Source: Bacteroidales bacterium (GTDB taxonomy: Bacteria; Bacteroidota; Bacteroidia; Bacteroidales; UBA932). From it: a stretch of 43,635 bases of DNA. Of the stretch, positions 1-6,769 are shown in pieces; position 1 is the stretch's first letter; each line of letters opens with the position of its first letter. Location of the stretch: positions 1-43,635 of the forward strand of contig JAGBJY010000026.1 in the NCBI GenBank assembly GCA_017934185.1, given 5' to 3'. Made by a program: the position numbers and the translations under genes. The notes beneath the pieces were generated by a model, which saw nothing but the letters and a program-made list of their open reading frames with translations, searched no databases and was not told where the DNA came from.

Positions 1-102
1 AAGAAATATAATTGACAAAAAAAAGACCCTGGAGGGCCTTCTATCAAAAAAATCGCAAAATCAAACTGTTAAACTACCGGGCACCTTGCCCTTCTGATAT
101 TA

Positions 103-134
103 TTTGCTTTTCTGACAAATAATTACTACCTTTG
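103..134 (+). promoter_or_regulatory. Bacteroidetes-type promoter of rplM
   Basis: A TTTG box at 103-106 is followed after 20 nt by TACCTTTG at 127-134. This fits the Bacteroidetes primary sigma-factor consensus (TTTG, 19-21 nt, TAnnTTTG) completely. Transcription should start near 138-141, giving a leader of roughly 55 nt before the GTG start of rplM. Confidence 0.8.
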
Positions 135-138
135 CGGT

Positions 139-156
139 CCCTCTGAATGCAGGGGG
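139..156 (+). promoter_or_regulatory. Hairpin in the rplM 5' leader
   Basis: CCCTCTG (139-145) pairs with CAGGGGG (150-156) across an AATG tetraloop, giving seven base pairs including one G-U. It begins at or next to the predicted transcription start, so the mRNA would open with a hairpin. L13 operons in other bacteria have autoregulatory leaders, so this is a candidate regulatory or 5'-protecting element; its function is inferred only. Confidence 0.4.
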
Positions 157-195
157 ATCGCAACTTTTTATGTTAAACCATTAATAATCAAGACA

Positions 196-648
196 GTGGA
201 CACACTTAGCTACAAAACAGTTTCCCTGAATAAGGCAACTGTGAACAAGGAGTGGCTCGTCATTGATGCAACCGATCTCGTGCTCGGTCGCCTGGCTTCC
301 CGCGTAGCCCTTGTGCTGCGTGGCAAGAACAAGCCCGGTTACACCCCGCATGTGGATTGTGGTGACAACGTAATCATCGTGAACGCCGACAAGATCCGTC
401 TTACCGGCAAGAAGATGACCGACCGCGTCTATGTCCGTTACACCGGTTATCCGGGCGGCCAGCGCTTCACCACTCCCCGCGAGATTCTTGCTACAAGACC
501 CGCCGAACTCATCCGTCGGTCTGTGAAGGGCATGCTCCCGAAGACCCGTCTTGGTGACAAGCTCATCAATAACCTGTACGTTTATGCAGGTCCCGAGCAC
601 CCGCACCAGGCCCAGAATCCTAAACAAATTAAGTTTAACGAAATCTAA
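196..648 (+). CDS. rplM: 50S ribosomal protein L13 (uL13)
   Basis: The 150-residue product has the length and motifs of bacterial L13: the N-terminal stretch WLVIDATDLVLGRLAS, the basic KRxxPGYTPHxDxGD-like block around residues 45-60, and YAGPEHPHQAQ near the C-terminus. L13 is an early-assembling protein of the large ribosomal subunit. The start is a GTG at 196, chosen because the product then begins MDTLSYKTVSLNK as in relatives and no in-frame ATG lies nearby upstream. It is followed by rpsI after 9 nt, the usual L13-S9 pairing, and both are driven by the promoter at 103-134. Confidence 0.96.
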   Translation: MDTLSYKTVSLNKATVNKEWLVIDATDLVLGRLASRVALVLRGKNKPGYTPHVDCGDNVIIVNADKIRLTGKKMTDRVYVRYTGYPGGQRFTTPREILATRPAELIRRSVKGMLPKTRLGDKLINNLYVYAGPEHPHQAQNPKQIKFNEI

Positions 649-657
649 ACAGAGCAC

Positions 658-1047
658 ATGGAACAAAAACACGCCCTTGGAAGACGTAAAGCAGCTGTCG
701 CTCGTGTTTATGTAGTATCCGGAACCGGCAAGTTCGTTATCAACGACCGCCCCATGGAAGAGTACTTCAAGGAGGGAACCCTCCAGTACATCGCCAACCA
801 GGCCCTTGAGGTCACCGGTACTGCAGGTCAGTTTGACATCAAGGTAACCCTCGTGGGAGGTGGTACCAAAGGTCAGGCAGAGGCCGTTCGTCTCGGTATC
901 GCCCGCGCCCTGTGCGAGGTAGATAAAGAGGCCTACCGCTCTACCCTCAAGGCCGCCGGTTTCCTCACCCGCGACGCTCGCGAAGTCGAGCGCAAGAAGC
1001 CCGGTCAGCCTGGCGCACGCCGCCGCTTCCAGTTCAGCAAGCGTTAA
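658..1047 (+). CDS. rpsI: 30S ribosomal protein S9 (uS9)
   Basis: A 129-residue protein with the S9 hallmarks: the early block ALGRRKAAVARVYV, the central GGGTKGQAEAVRLGIARAL stretch (roughly residues 68-86), and the C-terminal RRRFQFSKR tail, whose last arginine reaches the P-site tRNA in known ribosomes. The length is standard for the family. It is co-transcribed with rplM (9-nt gap). A structured 182-nt spacer separates it from rpsB. Confidence 0.97.
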   Translation: MEQKHALGRRKAAVARVYVVSGTGKFVINDRPMEEYFKEGTLQYIANQALEVTGTAGQFDIKVTLVGGGTKGQAEAVRLGIARALCEVDKEAYRSTLKAAGFLTRDAREVERKKPGQPGARRRFQFSKR

Positions 1048-1229
1048 TCGGCCTGAACTACCCTTTACGTCAGCACAGCTTTGGGTTATCGTAAATCCTG
1101 AGACCGCGGTGAGGATGAGAATCTTCCCGAGCTACAAGAGGGATTGCCCGGCTGCGAAAAAATCCCGGAGACCAGACCGAGTCTGCTACTTCGGATTGAT
1201 GAATGAGTTATTAAAAAGAACAACAACCC
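1048..1229 (+). promoter_or_regulatory. Structured spacer/leader upstream of rpsB-tsf
   Basis: No ORF fits this 182-nt gap, and no clear TAnnTTTG box was found in it. It can fold into several stems: TTTACG (1064-1069) with CGTAAA (1090-1095); GGGATT (1140-1145) with AATCCC (1161-1166); and a tight CAGAC-CGA-GTCTG hairpin at 1173-1185. An alternative pairing of CCGA (1177-1180) with TCGG (1191-1194) would compete with the last one. The mutually exclusive stems just before rpsB suggest an autoregulatory ribosomal-protein leader. That is an inference; no exact known family could be assigned by eye. Confidence 0.45.
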
Positions 1230-2072
1230 ATGTCAAGAACTAATTTTCAGGAATTGCTTGATGCAGGCGCACACTTCGGCCACCTCGCCCGTAAGTGGAA
1301 TCCTAAGATGGCTCCGTATATCTTCGTAGAGAGGAACGGCATCCATATCATCGACCTGCACAAGACCGTCGTCAAGATTGACGAGGCAGCAGAGGTCCTC
1401 AAGGAAATGGCCCGCAGCGGCCGCAAGGTCCTCTTCGTTGCCACCAAGAAACAGGCAAAAGAGGTAGTTGCCGAAAAGGCCGCCTCCGTCAATATGCCTT
1501 CCGTGACCGAGCGTTGGCCGGGCGGTATGCTTACCAACTTCCCCACCATTCGCAAGGCCGTCAAAAAGATGAACACCATCGACAAGATGAAAGAAGATGG
1601 CACCTTCGAGAAACTCGCCAAGCGTGAGCGTCTCCAGGTAGAGCGCCAGCGGGCCAAGCTGGAGAAGAACCTCGGTTCTATCCGTGACATGTCCCGTCTT
1701 CCCAGCGCCCTCTTCGTGGTTGATGTGCAGAAAGAGGCCAACGCCGTGAAAGAGGCTGCCCGTCTGAACATCCCGGTGATCGCTATGGTTGACACTTGTT
1801 GCGATCCCACCCCGATTGATTACGTGATCCCGGCAAACGACGACGCCACGAAGTCCATCGAACTCATCATGGATGTGATGTGCAAGGCTATCAATGAAGG
1901 TCTGGAAGAGCGCAAGCTCGCCAAGGAGAAGGAAGATGCCGAAGCTCCCGCTGAGGCTTCCGCCGCCGAGGCCGCTCCCGCCAAGAAGCTCCGTGCACGC
2001 CGCACCCCTAAGGCCGAGGCCGCTCCCGCCGCCGAGGCTCCCGCAGCTGAAGAAGCTGCCCCCGCAGAGTAA
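1230..2072 (+). CDS. rpsB: 30S ribosomal protein S2 (uS2)
   Basis: A 280-residue protein matching S2. It opens with LLDAGAHFGHLARKWNPKM, has FVATKKQAKEVV and ERWPGGMLTNFPTIRK in the middle, and continues through LPSALFVVDVQKEANAVKEAARLNIPVIAMVDTC-type sequence. S2 joins the 30S subunit late and anchors S1. The last ~45 residues form an Ala/Pro/Glu-rich low-complexity tail broken by a basic patch (KKLRARRTPK), longer than the conserved fold needs. tsf follows after 26 nt, the standard S2/EF-Ts operon. Confidence 0.97.
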   Translation: MSRTNFQELLDAGAHFGHLARKWNPKMAPYIFVERNGIHIIDLHKTVVKIDEAAEVLKEMARSGRKVLFVATKKQAKEVVAEKAASVNMPSVTERWPGGMLTNFPTIRKAVKKMNTIDKMKEDGTFEKLAKRERLQVERQRAKLEKNLGSIRDMSRLPSALFVVDVQKEANAVKEAARLNIPVIAMVDTCCDPTPIDYVIPANDDATKSIELIMDVMCKAINEGLEERKLAKEKEDAEAPAEASAAEAAPAKKLRARRTPKAEAAPAAEAPAAEEAAPAE

Positions 2073-2098
2073 TTAACCGTTTAAAAAGCAAGTAAACT

Positions 2099-3097
2099 AT
2101 GGCTATCGCATTAGCAGACATCAAGAAACTCCGCGACATGACCAGCGCGGGTATGATGGATTGCAAGAAGGCCCTTGAGGAAGCCGCCGGTGACTTCAAG
2201 CGTGCCGTTGAGATCCTCCGCGAGAAAGGTAAATCCACCCTTGCAAAACGTGGTGAAAACGAGACCACCCAGGGTGCCGTGCTCAGCCGTGTAGACGGTG
2301 GCAAGGCCGTTCTGGTTTGCCTCGGTTGCGAAACCGACTTCGTGGCTGCCACCCCTGACTTCAAGACCCTCGCCGGCAACATCGCCGACGCCGCCATCGC
2401 CGCTTTCCCCGCCGATGCAGAGGCCCTGAAGGCCGTGAAACTTGCCGACGGTTACTCCATCGAGGAAGACATCACCAACCAGGCCGGCAAGACCGGTGAG
2501 AAGCACGTGCTGGCTTTCTACGGCGCCCTTGAGGCTCCGTACGTGAGCGAATATGTGCACTTCAACGGCAAGCTGGGTGCCATCGTGGCCTTCAACAAGC
2601 CCGTTGCCCCCGAAATTGCCCGCGGCATTGCCATGCAGGTGGCTTCCATGAACCCCGTGGCCGTGGATGCCGCCAGCGTTCCCGCCGACGTCCTGGAATC
2701 CGAGAAGACCGTTGCTGTCCAGAAGACCAAGGACGAGCAGGTTCAGAAGTCTGTGGACAACGCCCTCAAGAAGGCCGGTATCAACCCCGCCCACGTTGAC
2801 AGCGAAGATCACATCGAGTCCAACACCGCCAAGGGTTGGCTCACCGCTGAACAGGCCCACGAGGCCCGTGAAATCATCGCCAAGGTTGGCGCTGAGACCC
2901 TCGCCTCCCTGGAGCAGAAGGTGCAGATGATTGAAGGCATCGTGAAGGGCCGTATCCAGAAGTTCCTGAAGGAAAACACCCTCATGGAGCAGGAATACCA
3001 GCTCTCCGATGACAAAAAGACCGTGAAAGAAGCTCTGGCCGCCGCCGATAAGGAAGCTACCGTGCTCGCTTTCCGTCGCTTCTCCCTCTCCGACTAA
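2099..3097 (+). CDS. tsf: Translation elongation factor Ts
   Basis: The 332-residue product is the guanine-nucleotide exchange factor for EF-Tu. The N-terminal UBA-like helix region reads IKKLRDMTSAGMMDCKKALEEA, followed by the EF-Tu-contacting motif TDFVA (in LGCETDFVAATPDF). The remainder covers the two core subdomains. The length is typical of Bacteroidetes EF-Ts. It is the last gene of the rplM-rpsI-rpsB-tsf group and is followed directly by an intrinsic terminator. Confidence 0.97.
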   Translation: MAIALADIKKLRDMTSAGMMDCKKALEEAAGDFKRAVEILREKGKSTLAKRGENETTQGAVLSRVDGGKAVLVCLGCETDFVAATPDFKTLAGNIADAAIAAFPADAEALKAVKLADGYSIEEDITNQAGKTGEKHVLAFYGALEAPYVSEYVHFNGKLGAIVAFNKPVAPEIARGIAMQVASMNPVAVDAASVPADVLESEKTVAVQKTKDEQVQKSVDNALKKAGINPAHVDSEDHIESNTAKGWLTAEQAHEAREIIAKVGAETLASLEQKVQMIEGIVKGRIQKFLKENTLMEQEYQLSDDKKTVKEALAAADKEATVLAFRRFSLSD

Positions 3098-3114
3098 TTT
3101 CCCCGGTGCATACT

Positions 3115-3151
3115 AAAATCGGCCTTCCATCTTCGGGAGGCCGATTTTTTT
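3115..3151 (+). terminator. Intrinsic terminator after tsf
   Basis: AAAATCGGCCTTCC (3115-3128) and the near-complement GGGAGGCCGATTTTTTT (3135-3151) form a long GC-rich stem with a short ATCTTC loop and a run of seven T. The flanking A-run would also let it work for minus-strand transcripts. The stem holds one ATCGGCC and one GGCCGAT, the word that is over-represented across the window. Confidence 0.9.
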
Positions 3152-3188
3152 GTGTATGCCTATCGCACTGACTCTCAGCTCTTTACAC

Positions 3189-3221
3189 AAAAACAGTAAG
3201 CAATTATTGCTTACTGTTTTT
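3189..3221. repeat. 33-nt dispersed palindrome, copy 1 (terminator-like)
   Basis: Arms AAAAACAGTAAGCAAT and ATTGCTTACTGTTTTT flank a single central T: a perfect 16-bp palindrome. It lies between the convergent tsf and galM genes. An identical 33-mer is at 41658-41690 and a copy with three differences is at 21181-21213. The flanks also resemble each other. The A5-stem-T5 form is that of a bidirectional intrinsic terminator. Confidence 0.9.
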
Positions 3222-3259
3222 ACAGAAACTCCTGTGTATCAAGCAGATAGCGTTTCGCG

Positions 3260-4375
3260 CTATTTTGTGGTGAAAAGGTAGGTGCAGTGGCTGGTGTAGG
3301 TTTCGCCGGGCCGAAGCACCACGGAGGGCCAGTCGGCCTTATTGGGGGAGTCGGGGTAGTGCTGGGTTTCCAGGCAGATGGCGCTGCGGTGCGGATAGGC
3401 AATGCCTTTCTTGCCGATGACTGAGCCGTCCAGGAAGTTGCCGCAGTACACCTGGATGCCGGGCTCATCGGTAAGCACGTTCAGCGCAATCCCGCTTTCC
3501 GGGCAGTAAAGCTCGGCGGCGGTATTGTTGCCATCAAGCACCCAGTTGTGGTCAAAGCCATGGCCGTTGCGTACCTGCTCACAGGGGGCGTTGATCCCCT
3601 CGCCGATGCGTTTGGGCTGCCGGAAATCAAAGGGCGTATCTTCTACGGGGCAAATTTCGCCGGTCGTCATGAAGGTGCTGTCCACGGGGGTGAAATGGCT
3701 GGCCTGCAGGCACAGGATATCGTCTTCAATGCTGTGGCCCGCAGGGTCTCCGGCGAGATTGAAGTACGCGTGGTTGGTCATGTTCACGATGGTGGGCTTG
3801 TCCGAGGTGGCCTCATAGGCAATCTCCAGCGCATTGTCCTCCGTGAGCGTGTAAATGACGGTGGCGGTGACGGTTCCGGGGAAGCCGTTGTCTCCGTCCG
3901 GGGAAACCACCTGCAGCTTGACATGCGCGTTATCGGCCTCCAGCACCTCATAGACTTTGTACTGCCAGCCCGTGGGCCCGCCATGCAGGCAGTGCCCGTA
4001 ATTGTTCTGCGGCAGCTGGTACTCCACCCCGTCCAGGGTAAAGCGGCCCTCGGCAATGCGGTTGGCATAGCGGCCGATGGAAGCGCCGAAGTCGGTCTGG
4101 TTGTTTTCCGGAAAGTAATCGGTCACCTTGTCAAAGCCCAGCACAACGTCGCGGAAAGTGCCGTCGCGGTCCGGGACCATCAGGGACACGATGCGTCCGC
4201 CGAAGTTGGTGATGCATACCTCCATGCCGGAGGGGTTGGTGAGGGTGTAAAGCGCTGTGGCGGCGCCGTTGTAGGAGGCTTCAAAATCTTTGGGGTTCAG
4301 GCCGGAGCGGGTGATTTGGGGCGCGGAGCAGGCCACGAGGCCCACCAGCGCGCAGAGGGCAGCAATTCTTTTCAT
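3260..4375 (-). CDS. galM: Aldose 1-epimerase (galactose mutarotase), predicted lipoprotein
   Basis: The 371-residue product belongs to the galactose mutarotase family, which interconverts alpha and beta anomers of free aldoses. Family features include ITNFGGRIVSLMVPD near the start, GASIGRYANRIAEG, the NMTNHAYFNLAG block carrying a catalytic His, and CLETQHYPDSPN with the catalytic Glu near the C-terminus. The N-terminus MKRIAALCALVGLVACS is a lipoprotein signal peptide with lipobox LVAC, so the mature enzyme should be membrane-anchored outside the cytoplasm. It lies 3 nt downstream of the sugar porter gene on the same strand, suggesting joint use on imported or cell-envelope sugars. Confidence 0.93.
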   Translation of the reverse strand: MKRIAALCALVGLVACSAPQITRSGLNPKDFEASYNGAATALYTLTNPSGMEVCITNFGGRIVSLMVPDRDGTFRDVVLGFDKVTDYFPENNQTDFGASIGRYANRIAEGRFTLDGVEYQLPQNNYGHCLHGGPTGWQYKVYEVLEADNAHVKLQVVSPDGDNGFPGTVTATVIYTLTEDNALEIAYEATSDKPTIVNMTNHAYFNLAGDPAGHSIEDDILCLQASHFTPVDSTFMTTGEICPVEDTPFDFRQPKRIGEGINAPCEQVRNGHGFDHNWVLDGNNTAAELYCPESGIALNVLTDEPGIQVYCGNFLDGSVIGKKGIAYPHRSAICLETQHYPDSPNKADWPSVVLRPGETYTSHCTYLFTTK

Positions 4376-4378
4376 AGT

Positions 4379-5818
4379 TTATTTCCGGTTTTTCCAGAGG
4401 GCGGTCATGTCCTCCAGGGTTTTGCCCTTGGTCTCGGGCACCAACTTCCACACAAAAACGGCGGCAATGATGCAGATAATGCCGTAAAGGGCGTAGGCAA
4501 AGAAGTGGCCGAAACTGTCTCCCATGCTGCCCAGCTTCATATTGTACATGGGCACAAAGGTGGAGCTCACGATGAAATTGAAAATCCACTGGAAAGCCAC
4601 AGCCACGGCCGTTGCCTGGCTGCGGATGGTGTTGGGGAAAATCTCGGAGATGTACACCCAGCAGATGGGACCCCAGCTGAACATGAACGAGGCGCTGTAC
4701 ACCATGATGCTGATCACGGGAATCACGGCCGGCATGGCAACCACATTGGAAAGAGCAACGCCAAGTGCACCCAGGGCCATCCCCAGCGAGCCGGTAATCA
4801 GGAGCGGCTTGCGTCCCAGCTTCTCCACGGAGAAAACGGCCACCAGCGTGAAGGAAATGTTGATAACCCCCATAATGACGGTGAACAGCATGTTATTGCT
4901 TACCCCCATGGATTCAAAAATGCGCGGGGCAAAATACAGCACGGCGTTGATGCCGATAATCTGCTGGAACACCGAGAGCATGCAGCCGATGAACACCACC
5001 ATGAAGCCATAGGCAAAGAGCTTTTCGGTCTTTTCCACGGCGGTGGCCTTGATTTCGGAGAGAATTTCGCGGGCCTTGGCCTCACCGTTCACGTTGGAAA
5101 GGACGGTGAGGGCTTTGTCGTCCTGCCCGCTCAGGGCCAGGTAACGCGGCGTCTCCGGCACCAGCAGGATGAGGAGGGCAAAGAGGCCGGCGGGAACGGC
5201 CTCGCTCACAAACATCACCCTCCAGCCCACGGCATTGGTCCACGCCACCACATTGGGGTCGGAGGCATGGCTGCGGATAATCAGGAAATTCACGAAATAC
5301 ACCACCAGCTGGCCGAAGATAATGGCAAACTGGTTCCAGGAAACCAGCGTTCCGCGCTTGGAGGCGGGCGCAACTTCGGCAATATACATGGGGCAGAGGG
5401 CTGATGCCAGTCCCACGCCGACCCCGCCCAGGATGCGGTAGCCGTTGAAGGCCCACAGGAGGCTCTTTGTGGCTACGCCTTTAGGGAAGAAGAGGAACTC
5501 CGGGTTGTAGGAGCCCAGGGCGCTCAGGAAGAAAAGGATGCCTGCAATGAAGAGGCTCTTCTTGCGGCCCAGCCGGGAAGCCATGACGCCGGAAAGGAAG
5601 GCGCCGATGATGCAGCCGATGAGGGCGCTGGAGGTGGTGAAGCCGTGCAGGCCGTCGGTGTAAGTGAAATCCTTTGCGCTCTGGAAGAAAGCCTGGAGGC
5701 CTTTCTCGGCGCCGGAAATGACGGCGGTGTCGTATCCGAACAGAAGTCCGCCCAGGACGGCAACCAGCACAATTCCGAAGAGGTAAGCGGCGCTGCCGCT
5801 CTGTCTGTAATTGTTCAT
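4379..5818 (-). CDS. MFS sugar porter (XylE/GalP-like sugar:proton symporter)
   Basis: From the ATG at 5818 this is a 479-residue protein of twelve predicted membrane segments. It carries the sugar-porter signatures: GGLLFGYDTAVISGA in helix 1, RLGRKKSLF after helix 2, PMYIAEVAPASKRGTLVS, the central PETPRYL, and the C-terminal PETKGKTLED. A longer reading to 5887 is possible, but it would place the promoter box at 5846-5853 inside the gene, so MNNYRQSGS is the preferred start. It forms an operon with the mutarotase gene. The exact sugar (xylose, galactose, glucose or arabinose) cannot be told from the sequence. Confidence 0.9.
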   Translation of the reverse strand: MNNYRQSGSAAYLFGIVLVAVLGGLLFGYDTAVISGAEKGLQAFFQSAKDFTYTDGLHGFTTSSALIGCIIGAFLSGVMASRLGRKKSLFIAGILFFLSALGSYNPEFLFFPKGVATKSLLWAFNGYRILGGVGVGLASALCPMYIAEVAPASKRGTLVSWNQFAIIFGQLVVYFVNFLIIRSHASDPNVVAWTNAVGWRVMFVSEAVPAGLFALLILLVPETPRYLALSGQDDKALTVLSNVNGEAKAREILSEIKATAVEKTEKLFAYGFMVVFIGCMLSVFQQIIGINAVLYFAPRIFESMGVSNNMLFTVIMGVINISFTLVAVFSVEKLGRKPLLITGSLGMALGALGVALSNVVAMPAVIPVISIMVYSASFMFSWGPICWVYISEIFPNTIRSQATAVAVAFQWIFNFIVSSTFVPMYNMKLGSMGDSFGHFFAYALYGIICIIAAVFVWKLVPETKGKTLEDMTALWKNRK

Positions 5819-5845
5819 GCTGTGGTTATAATCAAAGTTCTTGTA

Positions 5846-5853
5846 CAAAAATA
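5846..5853 (-). promoter_or_regulatory. -7 box for the sugar porter-galM operon
   Basis: Read on the minus strand the box is TATTTTTG. Its last base is 27 nt before the ATG at 5818, giving a leader of about 20 nt. No good TTTG -33 box was found at the expected distance. It stands back to back with the transketolase promoter box at 5867-5874. Confidence 0.6.
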
Positions 5854-5866
5854 AAGAAAAAATGCC

Positions 5867-5874
5867 TATCTTTG
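5867..5874 (+). promoter_or_regulatory. -7 box for the transketolase genes
   Basis: TATCTTTG matches TAnnTTTG. A partial -33 match (CTTG, 5840-5843) lies 23 nt upstream, slightly too far. The gene start at 5912 gives a leader of about 32 nt. Confidence 0.6.
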
Positions 5875-5911
5875 AAGAAATCCGCATAAGAGATTAACAT
5901 TTTATTATAAT

Positions 5912-6757
5912 ATGGCAACAGAAAAGCTTGAAAAAATTGCATCGCAGGTGCGCCGTGACATTGTCCGCATGGTAAGCGCGGCCGGTTCCGGCCATCCGGG
6001 CGGCTCCATGTCCACCACGGACATCCTCACCGCCCTCTATTTTGAGGTGATGGACCACAATCCTGCCACCTGGACCCGTGCCGGCAAGGGACAGGACCAG
6101 TTCATCCTGTCGGCCGGCCACCTGGCTCCCGTGTATTATTCTATCCTCTCCCGCGCGGGTTATTTCCCCGTAAGCGAGCTGGGCACCCTCCGCAAGCTGG
6201 GCTCCCGCCTGCAGGGTCATCCTTCCGTGCGGAGGAACCTGCCGGGTGTCACCCAGGCCTCGGGGTCTCTCGGACAGGGCGTTTCCGTGGCCGCCGGTCT
6301 GGCACTGGCCAAGAAACTGGACGGGGACAAGCACTGCGTGTATGTGCTTTGCGGCGACGGCGAGTCTGAGGAAGGCCAGATTTGGGAAGGCGCCGAATTC
6401 GCCACCCATCACAGCCTGGGCAACCTTATCGGCATTACCGACTGGAACGGCCAGCAGATTGACGGTCCGGTAGAGTCTGTTTCCGGCGGCGGGGACCTGC
6501 AGCTCAAATGGCAGGCTTTCGGCTGGAACACCGTTACCGCCGACGGGCACGACATGGAAGCCATCGTCACCGCTTTTGGCAAAGCCAAGGAACTGGGCAA
6601 GAAGACCCATCGGCCCACCATGATTCTGTTCAAGACCGACATGGGCCATGGTGTAGACTTCATGGCCGGTACCCACAAGTGGCACGGCAAGGCCCCTTCG
6701 GCCCAGCAGTGTGAAGCCGCCCTCGCGCAACTGGAAGAAACCCTTGGAGATTATTAA
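5912..6757 (+). CDS. Transketolase, N-terminal (thiamine-diphosphate-binding) subunit
   Basis: The 281-residue protein corresponds to the first third of a normal transketolase. It has RRDIVRMVSAAGSGHPGGSMSTTDILTALYF, the HLAPVYYSILSRAGYF region, and the thiamine diphosphate/Mg2+ motif GDGESEEGQIWEGA followed by GITDWNGQQIDG. Together with the next gene it would form a complete enzyme moving two-carbon ketol units in the non-oxidative pentose phosphate pathway. The stop lies 12 nt before the partner gene, so the two are translated separately; this is a split enzyme, not a frameshift. Confidence 0.94.
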   Translation: MATEKLEKIASQVRRDIVRMVSAAGSGHPGGSMSTTDILTALYFEVMDHNPATWTRAGKGQDQFILSAGHLAPVYYSILSRAGYFPVSELGTLRKLGSRLQGHPSVRRNLPGVTQASGSLGQGVSVAAGLALAKKLDGDKHCVYVLCGDGESEEGQIWEGAEFATHHSLGNLIGITDWNGQQIDGPVESVSGGGDLQLKWQAFGWNTVTADGHDMEAIVTAFGKAKELGKKTHRPTMILFKTDMGHGVDFMAGTHKWHGKAPSAQQCEAALAQLEETLGDY

Positions 6758-6769
6758 TCAGACAGTCCT

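Noticed and set aside
10-48. A-run followed by CCCT-GG-AGGG, resembling a terminator read on the minus strand
   Set aside because: The stem is only four base pairs with a two-base loop, and no minus-strand gene to its right could use it. It may be the end of an upstream gene outside the window.
3548-5404. Long open frame on the plus strand opposite galM and the sugar porter
   Set aside because: It is antisense to two genes with complete conserved motifs and recognisable family matches. Its translation is rich in Gly, His and Val with no recognisable domain, as expected of a codon-bias shadow in G+C-rich DNA.
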